Assembly (NCBI GenBank): GCA_022447625.1
Contig: JAKVAX010000008.1
Location: 62,001 to 126,000, forward strand
Length of the DNA: 64,000 nt
Reading direction: 5' to 3'
DNA from: Flavobacteriales bacterium
Lineage (GTDB): Bacteria; Bacteroidota; Bacteroidia; Flavobacteriales_D; Sanyastnellaceae
Under the pieces are notes generated by a model. It was not told the DNA's origin. It ran no database searches and saw nothing but the letters and a program-made list of their open reading frames with translations. Numbering within the stretch: the first letter of the stretch is position 1; each line of letters starts with the position of its first letter. Both the position numbers and the translations under genes were made by a program. Below are positions 54,843-62,799 of the stretch, piece after piece.

Positions 54843-55583
54843 TTAATTCCCCACTCTCACACGCCCCTCTCCATTCACAATGGCGAAGGTCACAGGTAGG
54901 ATGAAGTTGCTTCCAATGGATTGCTCGTTGCGCTCAGCTGGAGTCCAAAGGGGCTTGTCCCAAACGCATTCCAAAGCCGCTTGATCGAGGAAGTAGTGTG
55001 CACTTTCGGACACGGCAACGTCGCGTACCAATCCGCCTTCATCGATGCGGAATGAGACTTTTACTGTTCCCGAGATGTCTTTTTTGAGCGCTTCTTTTGG
55101 GTAGAGCGTATTCTCTTGAATAAAGGTCACGAGTTCTAAATAACCTCCAGGGAACTGAGCCGGCTTGTCGGTGACTTTGTTGTTGTAGATCGATTGTGGA
55201 TCAGGGTATACGCGATCAGCTTTCGCTTGACCGTTCCACTCCCAACGTTTCCAGATGCCACATTTCTGTCCTTTGCAGAAGTAGCCTTCTGACTCTATTT
55301 GTCCGTTGCGATAGTAGTAGCTGAACTGCCCGTCTTCCACGGATAGGTCTTTGTCGGCATAGGTGCCTTGCATCTTCAGTTTTCCCGAGATGTAATACAT
55401 GCGTACGGTTTTGTCTCCGTTACCTTCGGAAACGATGGTGCGGTAGTACTGCGCCATTGAATCGTGTGATACGGGCTCGTAGGTGCTACTGAGGTACTCG
55501 CGTTCTGACGACTGAGCGAACGATTCCGCGCTAGCGAAAAAGATCACCACGACCAGAAACAGTATGCGTTGGATCAACCACAT
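54843..55583 (-). CDS. MORN-repeat plus TonB C-terminal domain protein
   Basis: A 246-residue protein with signal peptide ending SFAQ. Residues about 65-125 carry MORN-like variant repeats (ISGKLKMQGTYADKD, FSYYYRNGQIESEGYF, GIWKRWEWNGQAK). The C-terminal TonB domain is VKVSFRIDEGGLVRDVAVSE ... LDQAALECVWDKPLWTPAER. There is no N-terminal anchor beyond the signal peptide, so it is likely periplasmic or surface-exposed and not a classical energy transducer. A 13-mer copy lies in the signal-peptide codons. Confidence 0.85.
   Translation of the reverse strand: MWLIQRILFLVVVIFFASAESFAQSSEREYLSSTYEPVSHDSMAQYYRTIVSEGNGDKTVRMYYISGKLKMQGTYADKDLSVEDGQFSYYYRNGQIESEGYFCKGQKCGIWKRWEWNGQAKADRVYPDPQSIYNNKVTDKPAQFPGGYLELVTFIQENTLYPKEALKKDISGTVKVSFRIDEGGLVRDVAVSESAHYFLDQAALECVWDKPLWTPAERNEQSIGSNFILPVTFAIVNGEGRVRVGN
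55524..55536 (+). repeat. Dispersed 13-mer, copy 9
   Basis: Exact copy, antisense to the TonB-domain gene, which reads it as Ala-Ser-Ala-Glu within the signal peptide. Confidence 0.8.
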
Positions 55584-55708
55584 GTGATGGAGTAAAGGTT
55601 CTCAAGTAGCAAAATAGCACCTTAGAGTTGTGGTTATTAACAAACCAGCCCTAGTTATTAACAATCCGGTGGTAGTGGCGTGGGTGTTTTTTGCGTGGAG
55701 AGAGCGCG

Positions 55709-55717
55709 TATCTTTGC
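55709..55717 (+). promoter_or_regulatory. -7 element TATCTTTGC three bases before ATG 55721
   Basis: TATCTTTGC-GGT-ATG. Element and spacing are identical to panD and the DUF3109 gene. Confidence 0.6.
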
Positions 55718-55720
55718 GGT

Positions 55721-56062
55721 ATGGATTACCAGTTTGAAATGCAGTGGCAGTCGGTAGTGAAGCGCGTGACCGAGCAGTTTGGAGAAGATATCGACCTGCA
55801 ATCGATCATTTACCTGGTAGGTGTACAAGAGCTTGGACAAGGCTTTCGGAAGTTTAAGAAAGATGAAAAGGTAGACCTCATGCACATTGCAATTTGCACC
55901 TTGTTAGAGCCGTACGGATACTATGAACTGATCGGAAAAGATGAAGATGGGTGGCCGCATTTTAAACGCCAAAAAGCATTGCCCGGCTTGAATTCCGAGG
56001 ATCAGGAAATGTTAATGAAACGTGCGATAGTACAGTACTTCGAAGAACTGGAAGAGATTTGA
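55721..56062 (+). CDS. Conserved-looking small cytoplasmic protein, unknown function
   Basis: A 113-residue protein without signal peptide or TM: MDYQFEMQWQSVVKRVTEQF, a helical middle (IIYLVGVQELGQGFRKFKKD), CTLLEPYGYYELIGKDEDG, and an acidic helical end. I recall similar short proteins in other Bacteroidota genomes but no assigned function. The start at 55721 is set by a -7 element three bases upstream, predicting a leaderless message. Two bases separate its stop from the convergent lipoprotein gene's stop. Confidence 0.75.
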   Translation: MDYQFEMQWQSVVKRVTEQFGEDIDLQSIIYLVGVQELGQGFRKFKKDEKVDLMHIAICTLLEPYGYYELIGKDEDGWPHFKRQKALPGLNSEDQEMLMKRAIVQYFEELEEI

Positions 56063-56063
56063 T

Positions 56064-56447
56064 CTACTCGATCGTTACTGACTCTTCATTTGTTTCTTCT
56101 TCTTCGATCTTGATGATCCCTTGCCCGTAAAGTGTTCCTTTAGCAGCTTCAATATCTAGTACTACGAAACCAGCTTGTCCTTGCTTGTAGAAGTCAGTGA
56201 AGTTGAAAGAAACCTTCCCTGAAGCATTCGTCGTTTGTGTGGTATCAAAACGAATCTCACCAATCTGATCATCACTCGGAGTACCTACGGCGTACAAACG
56301 TACTTCAGCTCCAGATACTGCTGATCCGAATGAATTCACCACCTGAACAGTTGCAATCGTCTCCTCTACTTTGTTACACGAGAGAATGGCTACGCTAAAT
56401 AGCATTACCATGATTGCTCCCAATCCTATCGTTTGTCTTTCCTTCAT
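56064..56447 (-). CDS. Small lipoprotein with carboxypeptidase-regulatory/Ig-like domain
   Basis: A 127-residue protein with lipoprotein signal (IMVMLFSVAILSCNKVEE, lipobox ILSC, Cys24). One beta-sandwich follows: ATVQVVNSFGSAVSGAEVRL, TTQTTNASGKVSFNFTDF, GFVVLDIEAAKGTLYGQG, as in periplasmic carboxypeptidase-regulatory-like folds. It ends in an acidic tail. Location outer membrane or periplasm. Divergent from the cyclophilin lipoprotein gene. Confidence 0.75.
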   Translation of the reverse strand: MKERQTIGLGAIMVMLFSVAILSCNKVEETIATVQVVNSFGSAVSGAEVRLYAVGTPSDDQIGEIRFDTTQTTNASGKVSFNFTDFYKQGQAGFVVLDIEAAKGTLYGQGIIKIEEEETNEESVTIE

Positions 56448-56460
56448 GGGTCAGAATTCT

Positions 56461-56469
56461 TAATTTCGC
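56461..56469 (+). promoter_or_regulatory. Putative -7 element TAATTTCGC for ppiase-pheS
   Basis: TAATTTCGC differs from TAnnTTTGC at one base and lies 46 bases before ATG 56516. Confidence 0.35.
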
Positions 56470-56515
56470 TGGTTCGGAAACACCCGAGCCAATTACAAAA
56501 AAACAAAAAATTACG

Positions 56516-57316
56516 ATGAGATCCCCACTTTTATTGATTGTAGGCCTCCTAACTTGTGTTATTCTTGGAAGTGCTTCTGGCTGTAATGACGGAACTTCAA
56601 GCACCGAAAACGAGGTTGATTCAGCAGTTAATGTTACTGGAAACGAGTCTGATATGACAGGTGGGGACGAGCAAGCCCCTGATGCAACTATGGAAAAGAA
56701 AAGACCACAGGTGAAGATCATGACCGAGTACGGTGATATGATCATTGAACTCTACAATGAAACACCAAAGCACCGTGACAATTTCCTCAAACTGGTTGAA
56801 GACGGGTTCTACAATGACCTTCTCTTCCACCGTGTGATGAATGAATTCATGATTCAAGGTGGTGATCCAGATTCTCGAGGAGCGGCACCAAACGTTCAGC
56901 TCGGACGAGGCGGACCCGGGTACACCGTAGAAGCAGAATTCAACGATCAGTTTGCTCACGTGAAAGGAGCGCTTGCTGCGGCACGCCAGCCAGATCAGGT
57001 GAACCCGCAGAAAGCTTCTTCAGGTAGCCAGTTCTACATCGTACATGGGAAGCCACAGATTCCACAAGAGATGTTGATGCAGATGGAAAACCGCTTCAAC
57101 ATGCGTCGTGATAGCACGAACCAGTTCCGTTACTCTGATGATATCATCAAGGCATACACGGAAAATGGTGGTTACCCATACCTCGATCAGGAGTACACTG
57201 TATTCGGACAAGTAATCGAAGGGTTGAGTGTGATTGATTCTATTGCCGTGGTAAAAACTGACCGTGCGAACCGTCCGTTCGAAGACGTGAAGATGACCAT
57301 GGAAATCTTCAAGTGA
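56516..57316 (+). CDS. Cyclophilin-type peptidyl-prolyl isomerase lipoprotein
   Basis: A 266-residue protein. Lipoprotein signal MRSPLLLIVGLLTCVILGSA followed by SGCNDG (lipidated Cys), a Thr/Glu-rich linker, then the cyclophilin fold: MTEYGDMIIELYNETPKHRD, FYNDLLFHRVMNEFMIQGGD, KGALAAARQPDQ, SSGSQFYIVHGKPQ. It would catalyse proline isomerisation of periplasmic or outer-membrane proteins. Start 56516 is preferred over 56414 because it begins the signal peptide. Its TGA overlaps the pheS ATG (TGATG). Confidence 0.93.
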   Translation: MRSPLLLIVGLLTCVILGSASGCNDGTSSTENEVDSAVNVTGNESDMTGGDEQAPDATMEKKRPQVKIMTEYGDMIIELYNETPKHRDNFLKLVEDGFYNDLLFHRVMNEFMIQGGDPDSRGAAPNVQLGRGGPGYTVEAEFNDQFAHVKGALAAARQPDQVNPQKASSGSQFYIVHGKPQIPQEMLMQMENRFNMRRDSTNQFRYSDDIIKAYTENGGYPYLDQEYTVFGQVIEGLSVIDSIAVVKTDRANRPFEDVKMTMEIFK

Positions 57317-58332
57317 TGAAAGATAAGATTGAAGGACTTCTCGCGAAAGTGAAGGAAGCTGCGCCGAATAGCGCAGAGGAGATCGAGAAGTTCCGTATTG
57401 AATTCCTAGGACGTAAAGGGCTGCTCAAAGACCTCGCTGCGGAATTCAAAGCCGTGCCGAATGAGCAGAAGCGTGAGATCGGACAATTGCTGAACCGTCT
57501 GAAGACAGACGTGCAGGAGAAGATTGAAACGTTGAAGTCTGCCGTTTCTTCCGGACCAGCTGCCGATGCTTCTGGGGAAGATATGACGCGTCCGCACGGA
57601 CAAGAACTTCCTGGTGCACGTCACCCGATCTCCATTGTGCGTTCTGAGATCCTAGACATCTTTTCGCGTATTGGATTTACGGTGGCTGAAGGACCAGAAA
57701 TCGAAGACGATTGGCACGTGTTCTCAGGGTTGAACTTCCCGCCAGAACACCCAGCGCGTGATATGCAGGATACCTTCTTCGTTGAAGGCGATGACCGTCT
57801 GTTGCGTACCCACACTTCTTCAGTGCAGGTGCGTGAGATGGAAAAGAAAGATCCCCCATTCCGCATTGTGATGCCAGGACGTGTTTTCCGTAACGAAGCG
57901 GTATCTGCGCGTTCGCATTGCGCCTTCCACCAGATCGAAGGACTGTACATCGATAAAGACGTCTCTTTTGCTGACTTGAAGCAAACCTTGTTGTACTTCG
58001 CACAAGAGTTCTTTGGGAAAGCGAAAATCCGTTTGCGTCCGTCGTACTTCCCATTCACTGAGCCAAGCGCTGAGATGGATGTGTACTGGGGACTAGAAAC
58101 AGAAACGGATTACCGTATTACGAAGGGAACCGGATGGCTTGAAGTATTGGGCTGTGGAATGGTTGACCCGAATGTTCTGAAGGCTTCTGGAATTGATCCT
58201 GAGGTGTACAGTGGGTTCGCTTTCGGAATGGGTATCGAACGTATTACAATGCTGCGTTACCAGATCGGTGATCTTCGCATGTTCTTCGAGAACGACATGC
58301 GTTTCCTATCGCAGTTTACCTCGGTTAGTTAA
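57316..58332 (+). CDS. pheS: Phenylalanyl-tRNA synthetase alpha subunit
   Basis: A 338-residue catalytic alpha chain. N-terminal coiled coil, then class II motif regions: TRPHGQELPGARHPI, FTVAEGPEIEDDWHVFSGLN, RVFRNEAVSARSHCAFHQIE, and C-terminal GLETETDYRITKGTGWLEVL ... GFAFGMGIERITML. Start at ATG 57316; a GTG at 57313 would add one residue. Coupled to the cyclophilin gene, whereas pheT lies 5 kb away on the other strand. Its 3' end overlaps the convergent kinase gene by eight bases. Confidence 0.97.
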   Translation: MKDKIEGLLAKVKEAAPNSAEEIEKFRIEFLGRKGLLKDLAAEFKAVPNEQKREIGQLLNRLKTDVQEKIETLKSAVSSGPAADASGEDMTRPHGQELPGARHPISIVRSEILDIFSRIGFTVAEGPEIEDDWHVFSGLNFPPEHPARDMQDTFFVEGDDRLLRTHTSSVQVREMEKKDPPFRIVMPGRVFRNEAVSARSHCAFHQIEGLYIDKDVSFADLKQTLLYFAQEFFGKAKIRLRPSYFPFTEPSAEMDVYWGLETETDYRITKGTGWLEVLGCGMVDPNVLKASGIDPEVYSGFAFGMGIERITMLRYQIGDLRMFFENDMRFLSQFTSVS

Positions 58333-60343
58333 GATTCGGTAGATCGAATACTACGGTGCAGCCTTGATTCTCTTCAGAGTCAAGGTGAATCTTCGCACGG
58401 ATTTTTTCGCTGGCAATCTTTACGAGGTACAATCCTAATCCCGCTCCCGTTGACTTGTGTGTTCCTTTGACAAACATGTCGAATACTTTGTCTCGCACCT
58501 TTTCTGCGATACCTAAACCGTTGTCTTCTATCTGGAGTTTCGCGCCGTCTGAATCGGTCACGATAGAGATCTTACAGTAATCTTCAGGCGTACCTTTGCG
58601 GTAAGAGATGGCATTTTGAATGGTCTGTTGCAAGATCACCTTCATCAATTTGAAGTCGCTAAAGAAGGCACCGTTCTCTTCAATGTCCCAAAGCATGCGA
58701 ATGCCCTGAACTCCGACCAATTCCTTCTCTTGAAGCTGGTACTTGAGCTTATTGAAGTCGATCTGCTCTACCTTAATATCTACCTTCTTGTAATCCACCG
58801 CGCGCGACAGATTCACGAGGATGTCGTCCATTTGATCACTACATGAGGCGATCAACCCGAGGTACTTCTTGGTGCTGGCATTGTGCTCTTCTTTCTCCAA
58901 CAGACGCAAGAGACTCTTGATACTCGTCAGCGGTGTACGAAGGTCGTGTGACGACTTGTAGATGTAGGTATTCAGTTCCTTATTGGCCTTTCGCAGTTCG
59001 CGTGTACGCTTGTATACTTTCCATTCTAAGACCTTGCTCAGCTTGCGCTTCTGACTGAATTCACGAAGCAAAAGGAAGATGACAATCGTGAAAAAAACCA
59101 GTCCGATAATGATGATGTTGCGCATTCGCGCGAAACGTGACTCTTCATGTTGCGTGCGCGTATCGGTTTCAACACGTGCGTACGGTTCTGGGTTGAACTT
59201 GCTACTTCCACTGGCTCTTTTCAGGGCAGAGATTTCAGCTTTGTGGTTGAATAGAGAGATGCTGTCGGCAAAAGCCAAGGCAACATATGCTTCTTCGAAT
59301 CGATTGCGTTTCTGGAAGAACTCAGCTTTTCTACGCGCAATGCGTTCTTGCCAGAACACCTCGTTCTCGATGACTGCCAATCCTTCCGCGTCATGGAAAG
59401 CAAGTAAGGCATCCGCATCGCGGTTTCCAATGGCGTATAAATCTGCTAGTCTGAAATGAACTTCAATGGCATCAGCCGCTGACAGCCCACCCATGAATTC
59501 AGCAGCTTTTTCTTGGTAGATGATGGCCTGTCGGATGTCTCGATTGCGCTTGAAGAGATCAGCTAGGCGCTGCAAGAAGAAGGCGCTTTGATTTGGGCTA
59601 TCGAGGTTCTCCGCTACTTCTACTGCTTCAGCAGCTACAGCTCTTGCACCGGCATTGTCTTGCTCTGCTTGGTAGGTGCGCATCAGCCATTCGTAGTTCT
59701 CCAAGCGCTCATCATCCATATCGTAACTGACATAGATTTCATTGGCTGCTTCGAGGTACTTACGGCTCGAATCGAACTCCGCAATATTGAAGTAGACCAC
59801 CCCAAGTTCTTCAATGGCCACTGCTCGGCGCATATCATCAATGCTCGGATCGTCAATCAGCATTTTTAGCAGCGTCTCCGCCATTTCCGCTTCTCCGCTA
59901 CGGGAATGAATGATGGCTGTTTTGAAACGTGCATTGACTGCTTCATCGTGGTTGTCAGCCTCTTCGAAGTATTGAAGCGAACTGGCGTAGTATTCGAGGG
60001 CTTTGGTGTAGCTGTTCTGTCCGAAATAGATTTCACCCGCGTAGTAGCTACTCTCTCCTAGAAGTTCTGGATCCGTGGTGTGATAAGGAACGCTGTTGAA
60101 GGTTTGAATGGCGCGCACCGGCTTATCGAGGTGCATGAATGACTTCCCTTTTTTGAGGAGGTAGGCTGCCATTTCTTCGCCGTGGAATCCCTTCGTTTCG
60201 AGGGAGTCTACCATTTCAACGAAACGCAAATGGTCTCCAACTTGCCATGCTTCTTCGGCACGTTCTTGCAAGGTGTTTGATTGCGCTAGCGCGGAAACGC
60301 TACACAACAATACCACTAGTATGGAGACAGTTTTCAAATACAC
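58325..60343 (-). CDS. TPR-containing membrane histidine kinase
   Basis: A 672-residue kinase. Signal peptide (MYLKTVSILVVLLCSVSALA), periplasmic TPR repeats over residues about 20-390 (PVRAIQTFNSVPYHTTDPEL, YTKALEYYASSLQYFEEADN), a TM near 405 (IIIIGLVFFTIVIFLLL), a short coiled coil, then the H-box SSHDLRTPLTSIKSLLRL, N-box QQTIQNAISYR, G1 IEDNGLGIAEKV and G2 STGAGLGLYLVK. No receiver domain or adjacent regulator, so its partner is elsewhere. Signal unknown. A 13-mer copy lies in the signal peptide. Confidence 0.9.
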   Translation of the reverse strand: MYLKTVSILVVLLCSVSALAQSNTLQERAEEAWQVGDHLRFVEMVDSLETKGFHGEEMAAYLLKKGKSFMHLDKPVRAIQTFNSVPYHTTDPELLGESSYYAGEIYFGQNSYTKALEYYASSLQYFEEADNHDEAVNARFKTAIIHSRSGEAEMAETLLKMLIDDPSIDDMRRAVAIEELGVVYFNIAEFDSSRKYLEAANEIYVSYDMDDERLENYEWLMRTYQAEQDNAGARAVAAEAVEVAENLDSPNQSAFFLQRLADLFKRNRDIRQAIIYQEKAAEFMGGLSAADAIEVHFRLADLYAIGNRDADALLAFHDAEGLAVIENEVFWQERIARRKAEFFQKRNRFEEAYVALAFADSISLFNHKAEISALKRASGSSKFNPEPYARVETDTRTQHEESRFARMRNIIIIGLVFFTIVIFLLLREFSQKRKLSKVLEWKVYKRTRELRKANKELNTYIYKSSHDLRTPLTSIKSLLRLLEKEEHNASTKKYLGLIASCSDQMDDILVNLSRAVDYKKVDIKVEQIDFNKLKYQLQEKELVGVQGIRMLWDIEENGAFFSDFKLMKVILQQTIQNAISYRKGTPEDYCKISIVTDSDGAKLQIEDNGLGIAEKVRDKVFDMFVKGTHKSTGAGLGLYLVKIASEKIRAKIHLDSEENQGCTVVFDLPNLN
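60284..60296 (-). repeat. Dispersed 13-mer, copy 10
   Basis: Exact copy, sense to the TPR kinase gene, read as Ser-Ala-Leu-Ala in its signal peptide. Confidence 0.8.
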
Positions 60344-60413
60344 GGTAGAAGCTAGGACATGTACAAATTACACTTAGTTGTTTTCATTCGTTGTAGGAAT
60401 CGACTGATATTCA

Positions 60414-61448
60414 CTACGCTAGCTCATCCATGCGCTCGAGGGCTACTTTCAGTAGGTCGATGCTTCCTTGGATGTCTTGTTTGTGCGCCATTTCAATCAC
60501 ACTATGGATGTGACGCGTAGGGATCGAAATCGCCCCGCTAATCACGCCACCTTCCGTCATTCGCTGGATTCCAGAGGTGTCGGTTCCCCCAGCAGTCAGG
60601 ATCTCTGGCTGCCACGCAATTTCATTTTCATCGGCTACCTTCTTCAAGAATTTCACCATGCGTGGATCACAAATTGCACTGGCGTCCATGATCTTAATGG
60701 CTGTTCCTTTTCCTAATGAAGTGACTTTCTCGTGCGCTTGGGCTCCCGGCGTATCGAAGGCAATCGTGGTGTCTAGTCCCAAACCAAAGTCTGGTTGGAT
60801 GGCATGTGCCGCAACCATGGCTCCGCGAATCCCTACTTCTTCTTGAACGGTGAATACCCCGTACACATCGTATGCTGGATCTTTCAGCTGCTTTAGTGCT
60901 TCAATCAAGATGAAAACACTCACGCGGTTATCGATCGACTTACAGTTCACGCAATCACCCATTTCAATCAGACCACGTTCACGTGACACGGTGCTTCCAA
61001 TCGGAATCAACTCGCGCACTTCATCTGCACTCATGCCGAGGTCAATGAAGTAATCTGAAATCTTCGGTGCCTTATTACGCTCCTCTGGCGACATGATGTG
61101 GATTGGCTTTGAGCCCATCACACCCACCACATCTTTCTTCCCGTGCACAATCACTCGCTGCGCCGTCAAGGTCTTCGGATCAAATCCACCGAGGGTATGG
61201 ATGCGGCAAAAGCCATTATCATCCACATGGGTTACGATAAACCCAATCTCATCCATATGCGCAGCGATCATGACCTTCTTCGATGAACGTCCTTTCTTAA
61301 TCGCGGTCACATTCCCCATAGCATCCACTTCCACGTGGTCAACATGAGGGGTAATTTCTTTGATGACAAGGTCACGCACCAAGTCTTCGTGCCCTGGCGC
61401 TCCTGGAGTCTCGCAAATCGTAGCGAGGAGTGAAGTATTTAGCTGCAT
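60414..61448 (-). CDS. M42 family aminopeptidase
   Basis: A 344-residue two-metal peptidase of the M42 (tetrahedral aminopeptidase / glutamyl aminopeptidase) family. Metal-site segments are IAAHMDEIGFIVTHVD, CVNCKSIDNRVSVFIL, TVQEEVGIRGAMVAAHA, GLDTTIAFDTPG, and the C-terminal IPTRHIHSVIEMAH. Cytoplasmic peptide degradation. Isolated by spacers on both sides. Confidence 0.94.
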   Translation of the reverse strand: MQLNTSLLATICETPGAPGHEDLVRDLVIKEITPHVDHVEVDAMGNVTAIKKGRSSKKVMIAAHMDEIGFIVTHVDDNGFCRIHTLGGFDPKTLTAQRVIVHGKKDVVGVMGSKPIHIMSPEERNKAPKISDYFIDLGMSADEVRELIPIGSTVSRERGLIEMGDCVNCKSIDNRVSVFILIEALKQLKDPAYDVYGVFTVQEEVGIRGAMVAAHAIQPDFGLGLDTTIAFDTPGAQAHEKVTSLGKGTAIKIMDASAICDPRMVKFLKKVADENEIAWQPEILTAGGTDTSGIQRMTEGGVISGAISIPTRHIHSVIEMAHKQDIQGSIDLLKVALERMDELA

Positions 61449-61797
61449 GCGTTTTCCGGTTAATCAAATGTAGGGGTAACGCATAGGGATGTAGTGGGGG
61501 GTGGGGGTGAAGTATAAAGGGGGGGTGGTTGAAAACCCCTCCAACCTCCCCGGGACCCCTCCCGGCCTCCCCTTTGCAAGGGGAGGTGCGTTTTGGGGAA
61601 GGGGAGTTCTTGAAATGAGGTCGTTGTAGGGCAGAGCGGTCGTGTTGGATTGCCTGAGGGGCAATCCCTACGAACGTTATTGAGTTGCGGCTTCGCTGCG
61701 CTCAGCAACGGAATTTATCAAATAGGGTATGCTTACCCCCCCCCTCAAAGAAGGACTTTTCCCTCCCCTCGTTGAGGGGAGGCCCGAAGGGGAGAAA
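61449..61797. repeat. 349-base spacer with GC-rich hairpins and dispersed repeats
   Basis: No credible gene. It holds a perfect hairpin CCTCCCCTT-TGC-AAGGGGAGG at 61566-61586 and a second one, CCTCCCCTC-GTT-GAGGGGAGG, at 61762-61782. Between them lie a C/G-rich tract, a GGGGCAATCCCTACGAACG segment (61661-61679) and a GCTTCGCTGCGCTCAGC tract. The stems share the CCTCCCC/GGGGAGG core. Neither is followed by a T-run, so a repeat family is more likely than terminators. Confidence 0.65.
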
Positions 61798-62799
61798 TTA
61801 TTCCTGGTAGATCACCTCCATCACCGTCTCCCCAGCAGCTTGCAGCGTCTCCTTATCGATCACGCTCATGTCGTCTTTGTGGGTGTGGTGGAAGGCGCCG
61901 TAGCCCATGGGTAGGACGTCAATGTGGTATTCCACGATGTTGGCGCTTGGGACACCTCCTTCTGAAGTGACGAAGTAGTTGTCGTCAATGGTGATGGGCG
62001 TTTCTTCTGCGCGGAAGTACTTTGTGTGTCCGAGTTTACGGGCGGTGCGCCATACTTTGTCTACCACGTTTGGTGATAGTTGTACAGAGGTTCCTTCGCG
62101 GTTGAATACGGCGTCTTTTCCGCCGACCATGTCGAGGAGGATGCCGTAGCTGGCGCGGTAGCCGATTTTGTGCTTGTTGGCTGACCAGTACTGTGAGCCC
62201 AGACACCAGTCGAGGTAGCTTTCTTCGTCGTCTTCTACCCATTCTGGGGCACCGTAGTCTTCGGTGTCAAAGAAGATAATGTCGATGCCGACGTCGGTCA
62301 TTTGTTGGTTGAGTTGGCGTGCTACTTCGAGGAGTACACCTACACCTGAACCACCGTCGTTGGCTCCGGCGATGGGTTCGTTTTTACGTGTGCTGTCTTT
62401 GTCAGCGTACGGACGAGTATCCCAGTGTGCGTAGAGCATGATGCGCTTCTTCTTGTCTACTCCGTATTGGCCAATGATGTTTTTCATGGCGAGCGGCGTG
62501 CCGTCCCATGCTTCTACTGTGGCTTCTTGTACGATAACCTCAGCACCGAAAGTAGTGAGCTGAGCAGCGAGCCAATCAGCACAAGCAGCGTGTTCCGGCG
62601 TGTTGGGTACACGCGGACCAAAATCAACTTGTTTCTGAATGTAAGCGTAGGCTGAATCAGCATTGAATGTTGGGGTAACAACCTTCGGTTTGCTGTCTTG
62701 AATCGTACGATGATCCTTGTTCTCTTCGGGCTGACAAGCCCAGAAGCCAGTGACAAGGAATGTTGCAATAAAGAGTAGGTGGAGGAGCTTATGCTTCAT
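61798..62799 (-). CDS. M28 family metallopeptidase lipoprotein (possible glutaminyl cyclase)
   Basis: A 333-residue protein with lipoprotein signal (LLFIATFLVTGFWACQPEEN, Cys22). M28 zinc segments are MLYAHWDTRPYADKD, AGANDGGSGVGVLLEVARQ, IIFFDTEDYGAPEW and YGAFHHTHKDDMS. Similar Bacteroidota proteins have been described as glutaminyl-peptide cyclotransferases, which share this fold, so an aminopeptidase or a cyclase is possible. Periplasmic face. Its ATG lies inside the 3' end of cysS (11-base overlap), so co-transcribed. Confidence 0.9.
   Translation of the reverse strand: MKHKLLHLLFIATFLVTGFWACQPEENKDHRTIQDSKPKVVTPTFNADSAYAYIQKQVDFGPRVPNTPEHAACADWLAAQLTTFGAEVIVQEATVEAWDGTPLAMKNIIGQYGVDKKKRIMLYAHWDTRPYADKDSTRKNEPIAGANDGGSGVGVLLEVARQLNQQMTDVGIDIIFFDTEDYGAPEWVEDDEESYLDWCLGSQYWSANKHKIGYRASYGILLDMVGGKDAVFNREGTSVQLSPNVVDKVWRTARKLGHTKYFRAEETPITIDDNYFVTSEGGVPSANIVEYHIDVLPMGYGAFHHTHKDDMSVIDKETLQAAGETVMEVIYQE

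Noticed and set aside
61566-61782. The two GC-rich hairpins as terminators for the M28 or M42 genes
   Set aside because: Neither stem is followed by a T-run on either strand and both share a repeated core, so a repeat family fits better.
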